8,470 bases of DNA, from the NCBI GenBank assembly GCA_017556895.1, contig JAFYLX010000128.1, positions 1 to 8,470 on the forward strand, written 5' to 3'. The notes beneath the pieces were generated by a model, which made no database searches, had not been told where the DNA came from, and saw only the letters and a program-made list of their open reading frames with translations. This DNA comes from Bacillota bacterium. GTDB taxonomy: Bacteria; Bacillota_A; Clostridia; Peptostreptococcales; Anaerovoracaceae. Below are positions 1-6,171 of this stretch, in pieces (position 1 is the first letter of the stretch; every line of letters starts with the position of its first letter). Made by a program: the position numbers and the translations under genes.

Positions 1-941
1 CCCGCTTCAGAAGATTCATATGCAAACTTGATACACTTGAAAACTTCTGGGTTAGGCTTTTCGAAAGTCAGATTGCTTGCTGCTCCGAAGAAATCCACGC
101 CGTCTCTCGGATTAGGAAGTCTCTTTGGATAGGACATAGCAAAAGCGATAGGAATTCTCATATCAGGAACCCCCATCTGTCCAATAACTGACTTATCTTC
201 AAATTCAACCGCAGAATGAAGAATGCTCTGTGGATGAACTAAAATTTCGATTTTTCTAACGTCCACATTAAAAAGCCACTTTGCTTCGATTACCTCAAGC
301 CCCTTGTTCATCATGGACGCTGAATCGATAGTAATCTTCTGTCCCATGCTCCAGTTCGGATGCTTAAGAGCCTGCTCTAATGTTACATTTTCAAGCTGTT
401 CTAAAGTGTATCCACGGAAAGGACCTCCAGATGCAGTCAATAAGATTTTATTAATCTTACGGCCTTCATTGCCTTCTAAAGACTGGAAAATAGCACTGTG
501 CTCGCTGTCTACAGGAAGCATCTTAACGCCTTTTGCCTTAACTGCAGCCATAACAACTTCACCACCAGCGACTAAAGTCTCTTTGTTGGCAAGTGCTATG
601 TCAGTACCCTTCATAACTGCATGGTATGTAGGTTCAAGACCTCTCATGCCCATAAGACCATTAACGACCATATCGCAGTCAACCTTTGCAGCATCAACCA
701 ATCCCTTTGCACCGTGATAAAACTCCACTGTAGGGAATTGTTTTTGTAACTCAAGTGCGTCTTCTTCCTTAGATGTTACCGCCATTTTAGGCTGAAACTC
801 TCTAATTTGTTCAGCAAGCAGATTTACATTGCTGCCGCATGTAATAGCCTCTACCTGATATTCTTCTCTATTTTCTCTTACAATATCAAGACACTGTGTT
901 CCAATAGAACCTGTGCTTCCTAATAATGAAATCTTTTTCAT
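1..941 (-). CDS. dxr: 1-deoxy-D-xylulose 5-phosphate reductoisomerase, 3' end cut by window edge
   Basis: Dxr converts 1-deoxy-D-xylulose 5-phosphate to 2-C-methyl-D-erythritol 4-phosphate with NADPH and a divalent metal. This cytosolic step commits carbon to the MEP isoprenoid pathway. I translated 313 complete codons. The NADPH-binding GSTGSIG lies at residues 8-14, and ALANKETLVAGG at 116-127. The metal ligands fall in PVDSEHSAIFQSL, with Asp145 and Glu147. The substrate and flap region HPNWSMGQK is near 194-202, and MMNKGLE at 210-216 carries the Asn, Lys and Glu of the active site. The family is usually about 380-400 residues, so roughly 70-85 C-terminal residues are missing beyond position 1. 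The ATG follows AGGA at a 7-base spacing and lies 15 bases after cdsA. It is the last visible gene of the pyrH unit; rseP or ispG commonly come next in Firmicutes, but they are not visible here. Identification is secure. Confidence 0.97.
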   Translation of the reverse strand, partial: MKKISLLGSTGSIGTQCLDIVRENREEYQVEAITCGSNVNLLAEQIREFQPKMAVTSKEEDALELQKQFPTVEFYHGAKGLVDAAKVDCDMVVNGLMGMRGLEPTYHAVMKGTDIALANKETLVAGGEVVMAAVKAKGVKMLPVDSEHSAIFQSLEGNEGRKINKILLTASGGPFRGYTLEQLENVTLEQALKHPNWSMGQKITIDSASMMNKGLEVIEAKWLFNVDVRKIEILVHPQSILHSAVEFEDKSVIGQMGVPDMRIPIAFAMSYPKRLPNPRDGVDFFGAASNLTFEKPNPEVFKCIKFAYESSEA

Positions 942-956
942 GATTCTATCCTGCTT

Positions 957-1769
957 TTAACCTGCGAAATAGCTAATAATGTTTCCAACAACCATGACAA
1001 CCATAGGCACATAGAATACCATTGGAGCTGTAAAGAACACGCTGTCGAATCTATCTAAGATACCGCCATGTCCTGGAATTAGGTTGCCGTAGTCCTTGAT
1101 ACCCATCTGACGCTTAAATGCGGAAGCAGATAAGTCTCCAAGCTGAGCAACAATGCTTCCAAAGAAGCCGATTAGTAAGCAAAGTACTAGGTTTTCCGGC
1201 ATAATGAAGTATCCAAATAGTCCGCAGATTACAACGCTTCCTACTACCCCACCAACAGCACCTTCAACGCTCTTCTTAGGGCTTAAGTTAGGGCAAAGTC
1301 TGTGTTTACCGATTGCCATGCCAGTGAAGTATGCCATAATGTCTGTGCCGAATGCCGCAAAGAATACAAGCCAAATTAGTGCTCCGTATCCTGCCATATC
1401 AATCATTACAATGTGGAAAGGTAAGAAACCACAATATGCGATACCAAGTAGTGTTGATGTCATATCTTCAAGCTTTCTTTCGTTAACCTTGAAGCCATAA
1501 ACCATACTTGCAACAGTAACAAGGAAGAACCAAAGCATGATGAAAACTTCCTGACCTGTAGGTAGTAATGCGATTAAATATAGAATTGCTACTGCTGTGT
1601 ATCCTAGTTTGAAGCAAGGCTTAGCGCCGGATGCTTCAAATCCTTTATAGAATTCCTTTAGACCTACAATACTAACAAATACTGCAGCTGCCCAAATAAA
1701 AATGCCGCCTAAGTACACTAGGATTAATAATGGAGCCATTAATAATCCAGATAAAATTCTCGTCTTCAT
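957..1769 (-). CDS. cdsA: Phosphatidate cytidylyltransferase (CDP-diacylglycerol synthase)
   Basis: This integral membrane enzyme makes CDP-diacylglycerol from phosphatidic acid and CTP, the precursor of phosphatidylglycerol and cardiolipin. The protein is 270 residues from the start chosen here, typical of the family, and hydrophobic almost throughout with several membrane helices. The family signature is complete at residues 215-242: SAFKR, then KDYGNLIPGHGGILDRFD. Other conserved pieces are TDIMAYFTG (142-150), SPKKSVEG (163-170) and QLGD just before the signature. An in-frame ATG 33 bases upstream (1802) would add MAADSKQRRRT, but it overlaps the end of uppS and has no ribosome site. The ATG at 1769 has AAAGGAG seven bases ahead. 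The gene sits 19 bases after uppS and 15 before dxr, so it is clearly cotranscribed with them. It ends in TAA. Confidence 0.96.
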   Translation of the reverse strand: MKTRILSGLLMAPLLILVYLGGIFIWAAAVFVSIVGLKEFYKGFEASGAKPCFKLGYTAVAILYLIALLPTGQEVFIMLWFFLVTVASMVYGFKVNERKLEDMTSTLLGIAYCGFLPFHIVMIDMAGYGALIWLVFFAAFGTDIMAYFTGMAIGKHRLCPNLSPKKSVEGAVGGVVGSVVICGLFGYFIMPENLVLCLLIGFFGSIVAQLGDLSASAFKRQMGIKDYGNLIPGHGGILDRFDSVFFTAPMVFYVPMVVMVVGNIISYFAG

Positions 1770-1776
1770 AGTCCGT

Positions 1777-1783
1777 CTCCTTT
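1777..1783 (-). promoter_or_regulatory. Ribosome binding site that fixes the cdsA start
   Basis: AAAGGAG on the minus strand ends seven bases before the ATG at 1769. It is a strong Shine-Dalgarno sequence at ideal spacing. It lies inside the longer reading frame that begins at 1802, so it argues against that 11-residue extension. Confidence 0.85.
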
Positions 1784-1788
1784 GTTTA

Positions 1789-2511
1789 CTATCTGCCGCC
1801 AAATCTGCGGTTTCTCTTAGTGTATTCCATAACTATATTTTCAAACTCGTCAGGCGTGAAATCCGGCCATAGTGAATCCGTAAAAGCAAACTCACTGTAT
1901 GCTGCCTGCCATAACAAGAAGTTAGAGATTCTCTCTTCACCGCTTGTTCTGATGATTAAATCAGGGTCAGGAACATCGCCGCATTCTTCCCCTGTATAGA
2001 GATATTTTGCGATTGTTTCTTCTGTGATTTCCTCTTCCTTAAGTTCGCCAGACGCCACAAGTCCTGCAATCTTCTTAGTAGCTCTGACAATCTCCTGTCT
2101 TGCACCGTAGTTTAATGCAATATTAAACTGAAGGCCCGTATTATCTTTAGTCGTCTCAAGAGCCTTCTCTATAGAAGTAAGTGCACTCTTTGGAATCTTG
2201 GAATAATCACCTAAAATCTTAACTTTTACATTGTTCTTGTGTAGTTCGGCAAGCTCGCTGGCAACATATTTAACAACTAATCCAAAAATGCCTCCAACTT
2301 CCTCTTCGGATCTCTTCCAGTTTTCTGTGGAAAAAGCATACACCGTTAAGTACTTAATGCCCATCATGTCTGATTTCTTGATGATTTCCTTCATGGCAAG
2401 CATTCCAGCATTGTGCCCTTGTACTCTATTTACTTTATTCTTTTGAGCCCAGCGTCCATTACCGTCCATAATCACGGCAACGTGAACTGGTAATAATTCC
2501 TTATTTATCAT
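1789..2511 (-). CDS. uppS: Undecaprenyl diphosphate synthase (cis-prenyltransferase)
   Basis: UppS adds eight isopentenyl units in cis configuration to farnesyl diphosphate. The product is the C55 lipid carrier used for peptidoglycan and other wall polymers. From the ATG at 2511 the protein has 240 residues, the usual size. HVAVIMDGNGRWA at 10-22 holds the catalytic Asp16 and the phosphate-binding GNGR. YAFSTENWKRS is at 58-68, NYGARQE at 134-140, and PDPDLIIRTSGE followed by RISNFLLWQAAYSEF at 181-208, which is the family signature. The C-terminus RRFGG is also typical. A GTG three codons upstream (2520) is open, but AGGTGA overlaps that codon and is correctly spaced only for the ATG. The gene ends in TAG followed immediately by in-frame TAA, a tandem stop. 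It lies 59 bases after frr, with a hairpin between them, and 19 bases before cdsA. Confidence 0.97.
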   Translation of the reverse strand: MINKELLPVHVAVIMDGNGRWAQKNKVNRVQGHNAGMLAMKEIIKKSDMMGIKYLTVYAFSTENWKRSEEEVGGIFGLVVKYVASELAELHKNNVKVKILGDYSKIPKSALTSIEKALETTKDNTGLQFNIALNYGARQEIVRATKKIAGLVASGELKEEEITEETIAKYLYTGEECGDVPDPDLIIRTSGEERISNFLLWQAAYSEFAFTDSLWPDFTPDEFENIVMEYTKRNRRFGGR

Positions 2512-2516
2512 TAAGT

Positions 2517-2522
2517 TCACCT
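2517..2522 (-). promoter_or_regulatory. Ribosome binding site that fixes the uppS start
   Basis: AGGTGA on the minus strand lies five bases before the ATG at 2511. The alternative GTG start at 2518-2520 is part of this element, so ribosomes paired here should use the ATG. No good site lies upstream of the GTG. Confidence 0.65.
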
Positions 2523-2530
2523 ACAAACAC

Positions 2531-2558
2531 ATGTGGCTGCCTTTTAGAGCAGCCACAT
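2531..2558 (-). other. Perfect 10-bp hairpin between frr and uppS
   Basis: ATGTGGCTGC at 2531-2540 is the exact reverse complement of GCAGCCACAT at 2549-2558, with an 8-base loop. On the transcribed strand it follows the frr stop by 12 bases and ends 19 bases before the GTG of uppS. The sequence after the stem is GTGTTTGTAG, with no uninterrupted U run, so a strong intrinsic terminator is unlikely. The essential genes downstream would also need read-through. It may be a partial attenuator, an RNA-processing site or a stabiliser of the frr end. The structure is seen directly; its role is inferred. Confidence 0.6.
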
Positions 2559-2570
2559 AGTCAAATATTA

Positions 2571-3125
2571 TTATACTTCTAAAATTTCTTTGTCCTTTGC
2601 AGCTACGATTTCATCGATTTCCTTAACTGTCTTATCGATTGCTTTCTGAATATCGTCTAGTGCCTTCTTTAAATCATCTTCAGTGATTTCGTGATCCTTT
2701 TCCATCTTCTTGAAGTGATCGTTAGCGTCACGTCTAATGTTTCTAACTGCAACCTTAGCGTCTTCGCCCATCTTCTTAACTGTCTTAGTTAATTCTTTTC
2801 TTCTTTCTTCAGTAACCTGAGGAACTACTAATCTTACGCACTTACCGTCGTTGGAAGGGTTGATACCGATGTTAGCAATGTTTATTGCCTTTTCGATGTC
2901 AGAGATTGACTTAGGGTCAAACGGAACGATAAGTAATGTTCTTGGGTCTGGAGTAGAGATGTTGGATAGGTTCTTTAATGGAGTTGGGGATCCATAGTAG
3001 TCTACCATTACTCTATCAAGAAGAGCTGCGTTTGCTCTACCTGCTCTAACTGTGTTTAATTCTTCTTTTAATACGGAAATGCTCTTGTGGCATCTTTCTT
3101 CTAAATGTTTCTTAATGTCCTGCAT
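2571..3125 (-). CDS. frr: Ribosome recycling factor
   Basis: RRF works in the cytosol with EF-G to split the post-termination ribosome into subunits after release of the peptide. The 184-residue length matches the family (about 185). The charged, helical N- and C-terminal segments form the three-helix bundle of domain I. Residues 27-37, RAGRANAALLD, are the conserved helix-1 motif. The small domain II lies between about 31 and 104, with STPDPRTLLIVPFD at 57-70. ERRKEL begins at 107, and VAVRNIRRDAND at 125-136 includes the Arg that is functionally important in E. coli RRF (Arg132). The ATG follows GAGGAGG at an 8-base spacing. It sits 22 bases after pyrH, the usual pyrH-frr pairing, and ends in TAA. 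Identification is secure. Confidence 0.98.
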   Translation of the reverse strand: MQDIKKHLEERCHKSISVLKEELNTVRAGRANAALLDRVMVDYYGSPTPLKNLSNISTPDPRTLLIVPFDPKSISDIEKAINIANIGINPSNDGKCVRLVVPQVTEERRKELTKTVKKMGEDAKVAVRNIRRDANDHFKKMEKDHEITEDDLKKALDDIQKAIDKTVKEIDEIVAAKDKEILEV

Positions 3126-3147
3126 GGTTCATGCCTCCTCATTTTTA

Positions 3148-3852
3148 TTATTCGATGATTGTTCCTATGTCTTCACCTAAAACGGCTCTCATTACGTTGC
3201 CGTCTTCTGCAATGCCGAAGACATGAATCTTAATGTTATTATCTTTACAAAGTGTAGCTGCAGTAAGGTCCATAACCTTTAAATCTTTCTCAACAACTTC
3301 CATGTGAGTTAATCTTGAGAACTTCTTAGCATCTGCATGTACTGCTGGGTCCTTATCGTAAACAGCATCTACATTCTTAGCTAGAAGAATCGCATCAACA
3401 TCCATCTCTGCGGCTCTTAATGATGCAGTTGTATCTGTTGAGAAGAATGGGCTGCCTGTACCTGCACCGAAGATTACGATGCTTCCCTGTTCAAGGTGAG
3501 CTAATGCCTTTCTTCTTGCATAAGGCTCTGCGATTTCTGTCATGTCGATAGCAGTTTGAACTCTTGCTCTTACGCCAAGAGCTAAAAGTGCATCCTGAAG
3601 TGCTAGTGAGTTCATTACAGTAGCTAGCATACCCATATAGTCTGCTGTAGCTCTATCCATGTCCTTACTAGTTCTTCCTCTCCAGAAATTGCCTCCGCCT
3701 ACAACGATTGCAACTTGAACACCTAAGTCATGAATTTCTTTAACCTGTTTTGCAACTTTTCTAGTCATTTCTTCGTTGATACCAAAGCGCTGCTCTCCCG
3801 CTAACGCTTCACCACTGACTTTTAATAACACTCTGTTATATACCGGTTTCAT
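3148..3852 (-). CDS. pyrH: UMP kinase (uridylate kinase)
   Basis: PyrH phosphorylates UMP to UDP with ATP, feeding UTP, CTP and UDP-sugar synthesis. It is a hexameric cytosolic enzyme of the amino-acid kinase fold, regulated by GTP and UTP in other bacteria. At 234 residues it is normal in length. Visible motifs are the phosphate-binding LLKVSGEAL (9-17), [10 protein letters not shown] (50-59), the UMP-contacting [13 protein letters not shown] (66-78), and [11 protein letters not shown] (131-141). [14 protein letters not shown] (156-169) is the nucleotide-binding region. The ATG follows GAGAGGT at about 8 bases. It is the first gene of the left-hand operon, with an extended -10 promoter about 40 bases upstream. 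The usual Firmicute neighbours rpsB and tsf are not in front of it; an ABC transporter gene is there instead. It ends in TAA. Confidence 0.98.
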   Translation of the reverse strand: MKPVYNRVLLKVSGEALAGEQRFGINEEMTRKVAKQVKEIHDLGVQVAIVVGGGNFWRGRTSKDMDRATADYMGMLATVMNSLALQDALLALGVRARVQTAIDMTEIAEPYARRKALAHLEQGSIVIFGAGTGSPFFSTDTTASLRAAEMDVDAILLAKNVDAVYDKDPAVHADAKKFSRLTHMEVVEKDLKVMDLTAATLCKDNNIKIHVFGIAEDGNVMRAVLGEDIGTIIE

Positions 3853-3892
3853 TTTATCATACCTCTCATTTACTTAAATGCACGCTACGAAT

Positions 3893-3922
3893 ATTATAGC
3901 ACAACTACACGTTTATGAGCAA
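3893..3922 (-). promoter_or_regulatory. Probable sigma-A promoter for the pyrH-frr-uppS-cdsA-dxr operon
   Basis: Read on the minus strand, a perfect -10 hexamer TATAAT (3893-3898) is preceded directly by TGC (3899-3901), giving an extended TGnTATAAT element. A weak -35, TTGCTC (3917-3922, three of six matches), lies 18 bases upstream. Extended -10 promoters tolerate poor -35 elements. The predicted start, around 3886, leaves a leader of about 34 bases before the pyrH ATG. The -35 lies inside the last codons of the ABC transporter gene, which ends at 3913. The match is seen directly; activity is inferred. Confidence 0.7.
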
Positions 3923-5679
3923 GTTATAGCTTGTAAATTTTGCGCATTATATAGCTTTGCATAATCACCGTTTTTGCTAATCAATTCATCGTGTGTGCCG
4001 CATTCCTTAACTTCTCCATCGTCTATAAGAAGGATTCTATCCGCATCTCTAATTGTAGCAAGTCTATGGGCAATTATAAGTGTCGTTCTGCCCTTGGAAA
4101 GTTCATTAAATGCCTTCTGAATCTGCTGTTCCGTGATACTGTCAAGGGCTGATGTAGCCTCATCCAAAATCAGGATCTTAGGATTTCTAAGGAAAATTCT
4201 AGCAATTGATACCCTCTGTTTCTGACCTCCGGAAAGCAGAGTACCACGCTCTCCTACATAAGTGTCAAAGCCCTCTGGCATCTTCATTATGTCATCATAG
4301 ATTTCCGCCTTTTTAGCAGCCTCTACTACTTCCTCAAAGCTAGCCTCCGGCTTGCCATATCTGATATTTTCTAGAATTGTATCCGCAAAAAGGAACACAT
4401 CCTGCTGAACAATACCTATATTGCTTCTAAGGGAGCTTTTTGTCACGTCTCTCACGTCTATATCATCAATCATAAGCTTTCCTCCCTTTACGTCATAAAA
4501 ACGAGGGATAAGCTGGCAAAGAGTAGTTTTGCCGCCACCGGAATGGCCGACAACAGCCATGCATTCTCCTGCCTTGATTTCCAGAGAAACATCACTTAGA
4601 ACATCCTTGCCGTTTTCATACTCAAAATCTACGTTTTCTAAAGTAATCTTTCCTTCAACGTCTTTAAGATCTATAGCACTTTCTTTTTCAACGATACTTG
4701 GTTTTAGTCTCATTATTTCGATGAATCTATTGATTCCTGCAGTACCATTCATAAATATTTCAGCAAATGTCGCAAGTTTTCTCACTGGAGTTACAAAAGT
4801 CGCAATATAAAGCGTAAAGGTAATTAAGTCTATATAGTTAAGTTCACCTTCCATAATCAGCCATCCACCAAAGGAAATTACGACAACATGTAACATGCAC
4901 AGGAACAGCTCTAGCGAACCATTGAATCTTCCGAAAGCCTGATAATAGTCAGTCTTAGAGTTCTTATACTTCTCATTTGATCTAGCAAAGCGATTATAGT
5001 CTACTGCCAAATTGTTAAAGGCCTTTGAAGTCTTCATGCCAGAAATGCCTGACTCAATATCCGCATTTATGTCAGCCATACGCATCTTTACTTTTAAAGA
5101 AGCGTTAATCATACCTTTTCTAAAGACTAAAACAACTCCAAGGAAACAAGGAATCATCACAAGCACTACTAGCGCTAACTTCCATTCCATAACGAACATA
5201 GCAATCAGCGCACCCACGATAGTAACGGAAGAAATAAGCACGTCTTCCGGACCGTGATGCGCCAGTTCTGTAACTTCGAACAAGTCACCTGTTAATCTAG
5301 ACATAAGTTTACCGGTTCTGTTTTTGTCGTAGAAATCGTGATCCAGCCTCTGAAGCTGTCTAAATAAATCATCTCTAATATCTGCTTCAACTCTAATGCC
5401 GAAGATATGTCCAAAGAAAGTAATTATATATTGAAATACTGCTCTTAGGCAGAATGTTAATGCCGTAATTATCATAAGTGTAAAGAACACTTTATATAAC
5501 TTCCCAGGTAAAAGTTCATACATAGCGAATCTTGATACAAGCGGGAAAGCTATATCTATCATGGCCACTATAAAGGCACAGCTCATGTCCAATAAGAACA
5601 ACTTCTTATGAGCACCAAAGTAGGAAAAGAAGATGCTTATTAACCCCTTATTAAAGTCTTTTTCTTTCTTGTCTTTCAT
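3913..5679 (-). CDS. Exporter-type ABC transporter, fused membrane and ATPase domains
   Basis: This is a half-transporter of the MdlB/MsbA/multidrug exporter class, 588 residues from the start used here. An N-terminal six-helix membrane domain (about 15-315) is joined to one nucleotide-binding domain (about 340-575). The ATPase motifs are complete. They are Walker A GHSGGGKTT from 378, the Q-loop in IGIVQQD near 421-427, signature LSGGQKQR from 482, Walker B ILILDEATSALD from 502 with the catalytic Glu, and the H-loop AHR with His538. Two intact composite sites could form in a homodimer, and no partner half-transporter is adjacent. Substrate cannot be read from sequence; lipids, drugs or peptides are all possible. 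The ATG at 5679 has AGAGGA close in front, whereas the ATG at 5691 (592 residues) has no ribosome site. The 3' end contains part of the pyrH promoter. It ends in TAA. Confidence 0.93.
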   Translation of the reverse strand: MKDKKEKDFNKGLISIFFSYFGAHKKLFLLDMSCAFIVAMIDIAFPLVSRFAMYELLPGKLYKVFFTLMIITALTFCLRAVFQYIITFFGHIFGIRVEADIRDDLFRQLQRLDHDFYDKNRTGKLMSRLTGDLFEVTELAHHGPEDVLISSVTIVGALIAMFVMEWKLALVVLVMIPCFLGVVLVFRKGMINASLKVKMRMADINADIESGISGMKTSKAFNNLAVDYNRFARSNEKYKNSKTDYYQAFGRFNGSLELFLCMLHVVVISFGGWLIMEGELNYIDLITFTLYIATFVTPVRKLATFAEIFMNGTAGINRFIEIMRLKPSIVEKESAIDLKDVEGKITLENVDFEYENGKDVLSDVSLEIKAGECMAVVGHSGGGKTTLCQLIPRFYDVKGGKLMIDDIDVRDVTKSSLRSNIGIVQQDVFLFADTILENIRYGKPEASFEEVVEAAKKAEIYDDIMKMPEGFDTYVGERGTLLSGGQKQRVSIARIFLRNPKILILDEATSALDSITEQQIQKAFNELSKGRTTLIIAHRLATIRDADRILLIDDGEVKECGTHDELISKNGDYAKLYNAQNLQAITCS

Positions 5680-5682
5680 AAA

Positions 5683-5688
5683 TCCTCT
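5683..5688 (-). promoter_or_regulatory. Ribosome binding site favouring the ATG at 5679 for the ABC gene
   Basis: AGAGGA on the minus strand lies three bases before the ATG at 5679. That is shorter than ideal, so the start is not certain. The alternative ATG at 5691 is preceded only by AT-rich sequence without a purine-rich site. Confidence 0.45.
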
Positions 5689-5719
5689 CATAATTTAAAC
5701 ATACAAAAAGTACATTATA

Positions 5720-5744
5720 AGTGCCGAGCGTAAAACTCGGCACT
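5720..5744 (-). terminator. Probable intrinsic terminator after ridA
   Basis: A 9-bp perfect GC-rich stem (AGTGCCGAG paired with CTCGGCACT) has a 7-base loop. It begins 19 bases after the ridA stop on the minus strand. The stem is followed by TATAATGTACTTTTTG, so the U-rich tail is interrupted and begins late. The position at the end of a gene unit supports termination, probably incomplete. The same trailing bases include a TATAAT (5714-5719) that could serve the ABC gene. Confidence 0.65.
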
Positions 5745-5763
5745 ATTTACCAAACTTTTAAAA

Positions 5764-6141
5764 TTAGATGTAAGCGATTGCTTCGATTTCGATCATAACG
5801 TCCTTAGGAAGCTTAGCAACCTGAACTGCAGATCTTGAAGGGTATTCGCCCTCGAAGTATCCACCGTAGATTTCGTTTACTACTGCGAAATCGTTCATGT
5901 CCTTTAAGAAACAAGTAGTCTTGATTACCTTGTCAAAGCCGGAACCAGCTTCTTCTAAAACAGCCTGAAGGTTAGCGAAAACCTGTCTAGTCTGTTCTTC
6001 GATACCACCTTCTACAACTAATCCAGTTTCTGGAACTAGAGGAATCTGGCCAGAAGTAAATACTAGGTTACCTAGTACGTTTGCCTGTGCGTAAGGACCG
6101 ATTGCTGCAGGTGCTTTTGTTGTTGCTACGATTTTTCTCAT
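5764..6141 (-). CDS. ridA: RidA family reactive enamine/imine deaminase
   Basis: RidA hydrolyses reactive enamines and imines, such as 2-aminoacrylate released by serine or threonine dehydratases, to ketoacids and ammonia. It protects PLP enzymes and acts as a cytosolic homotrimer. At 125 residues it has the typical length. Conserved features are IGPYAQA at 14-20 with Tyr17, FTSGQIP at 28-34, NLQAVLEEAG at 57-66, and PSRSAVQVAKLPKD at 101-114. The last contains Arg103, which aligns with the substrate-carboxylate Arg105 of E. coli RidA. IEIEAIA follows, with Glu118 in the position of E. coli Glu120. The ATG follows AAAGGAG at a 9-base spacing. It is 30 bases after the ydbT-type gene, with no room for a separate strong promoter, so it is probably the last gene of that unit. 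It ends in TAA. Confidence 0.96.
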   Translation of the reverse strand: MRKIVATTKAPAAIGPYAQANVLGNLVFTSGQIPLVPETGLVVEGGIEEQTRQVFANLQAVLEEAGSGFDKVIKTTCFLKDMNDFAVVNEIYGGYFEGEYPSRSAVQVAKLPKDVMIEIEAIAYI

Positions 6142-6171
6142 TTTGAAATTCTCCTTTCAACTAAGCTCTTT

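Noticed and set aside
304..717. Open frame of 137 codons on the plus strand
   Set aside because: It lies wholly antisense inside dxr, whose minus-strand frame shows all family motifs. Its translation has no recognisable domain and no ribosome site was seen.
1153..1500. Open frame of 115 codons on the plus strand
   Set aside because: It is antisense to cdsA and follows the codon pattern of the real gene; there is no family resemblance.
1770..1802. An 11-residue N-terminal extension of CdsA starting at 1802
   Set aside because: It overlaps the uppS end, lacks a ribosome site, and contains the strong AAAGGAG that serves the ATG at 1769.
2231..2446. Open frame of 71 codons on the plus strand
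   Set aside because: It is antisense to the conserved part of uppS with no independent support.
2512..2520. GTG start for UppS at 2520
   Set aside because: The ribosome site AGGTGA includes this GTG and is spaced for the ATG at 2511. The three extra residues are not needed for the family length.
3106..3132. ATG seven bases upstream of the frr start, opening a 6-codon frame (M-N-H-A-G-H-stop)
   Set aside because: It is one base from the GAGGAGG site, too close to be used efficiently. The frr ATG is at proper spacing, so this looks accidental.
4529..5257. Two plus-strand open frames (4529-4810 and 5012-5257)
   Set aside because: Both are antisense to the ABC transporter gene, with no recognisable product.
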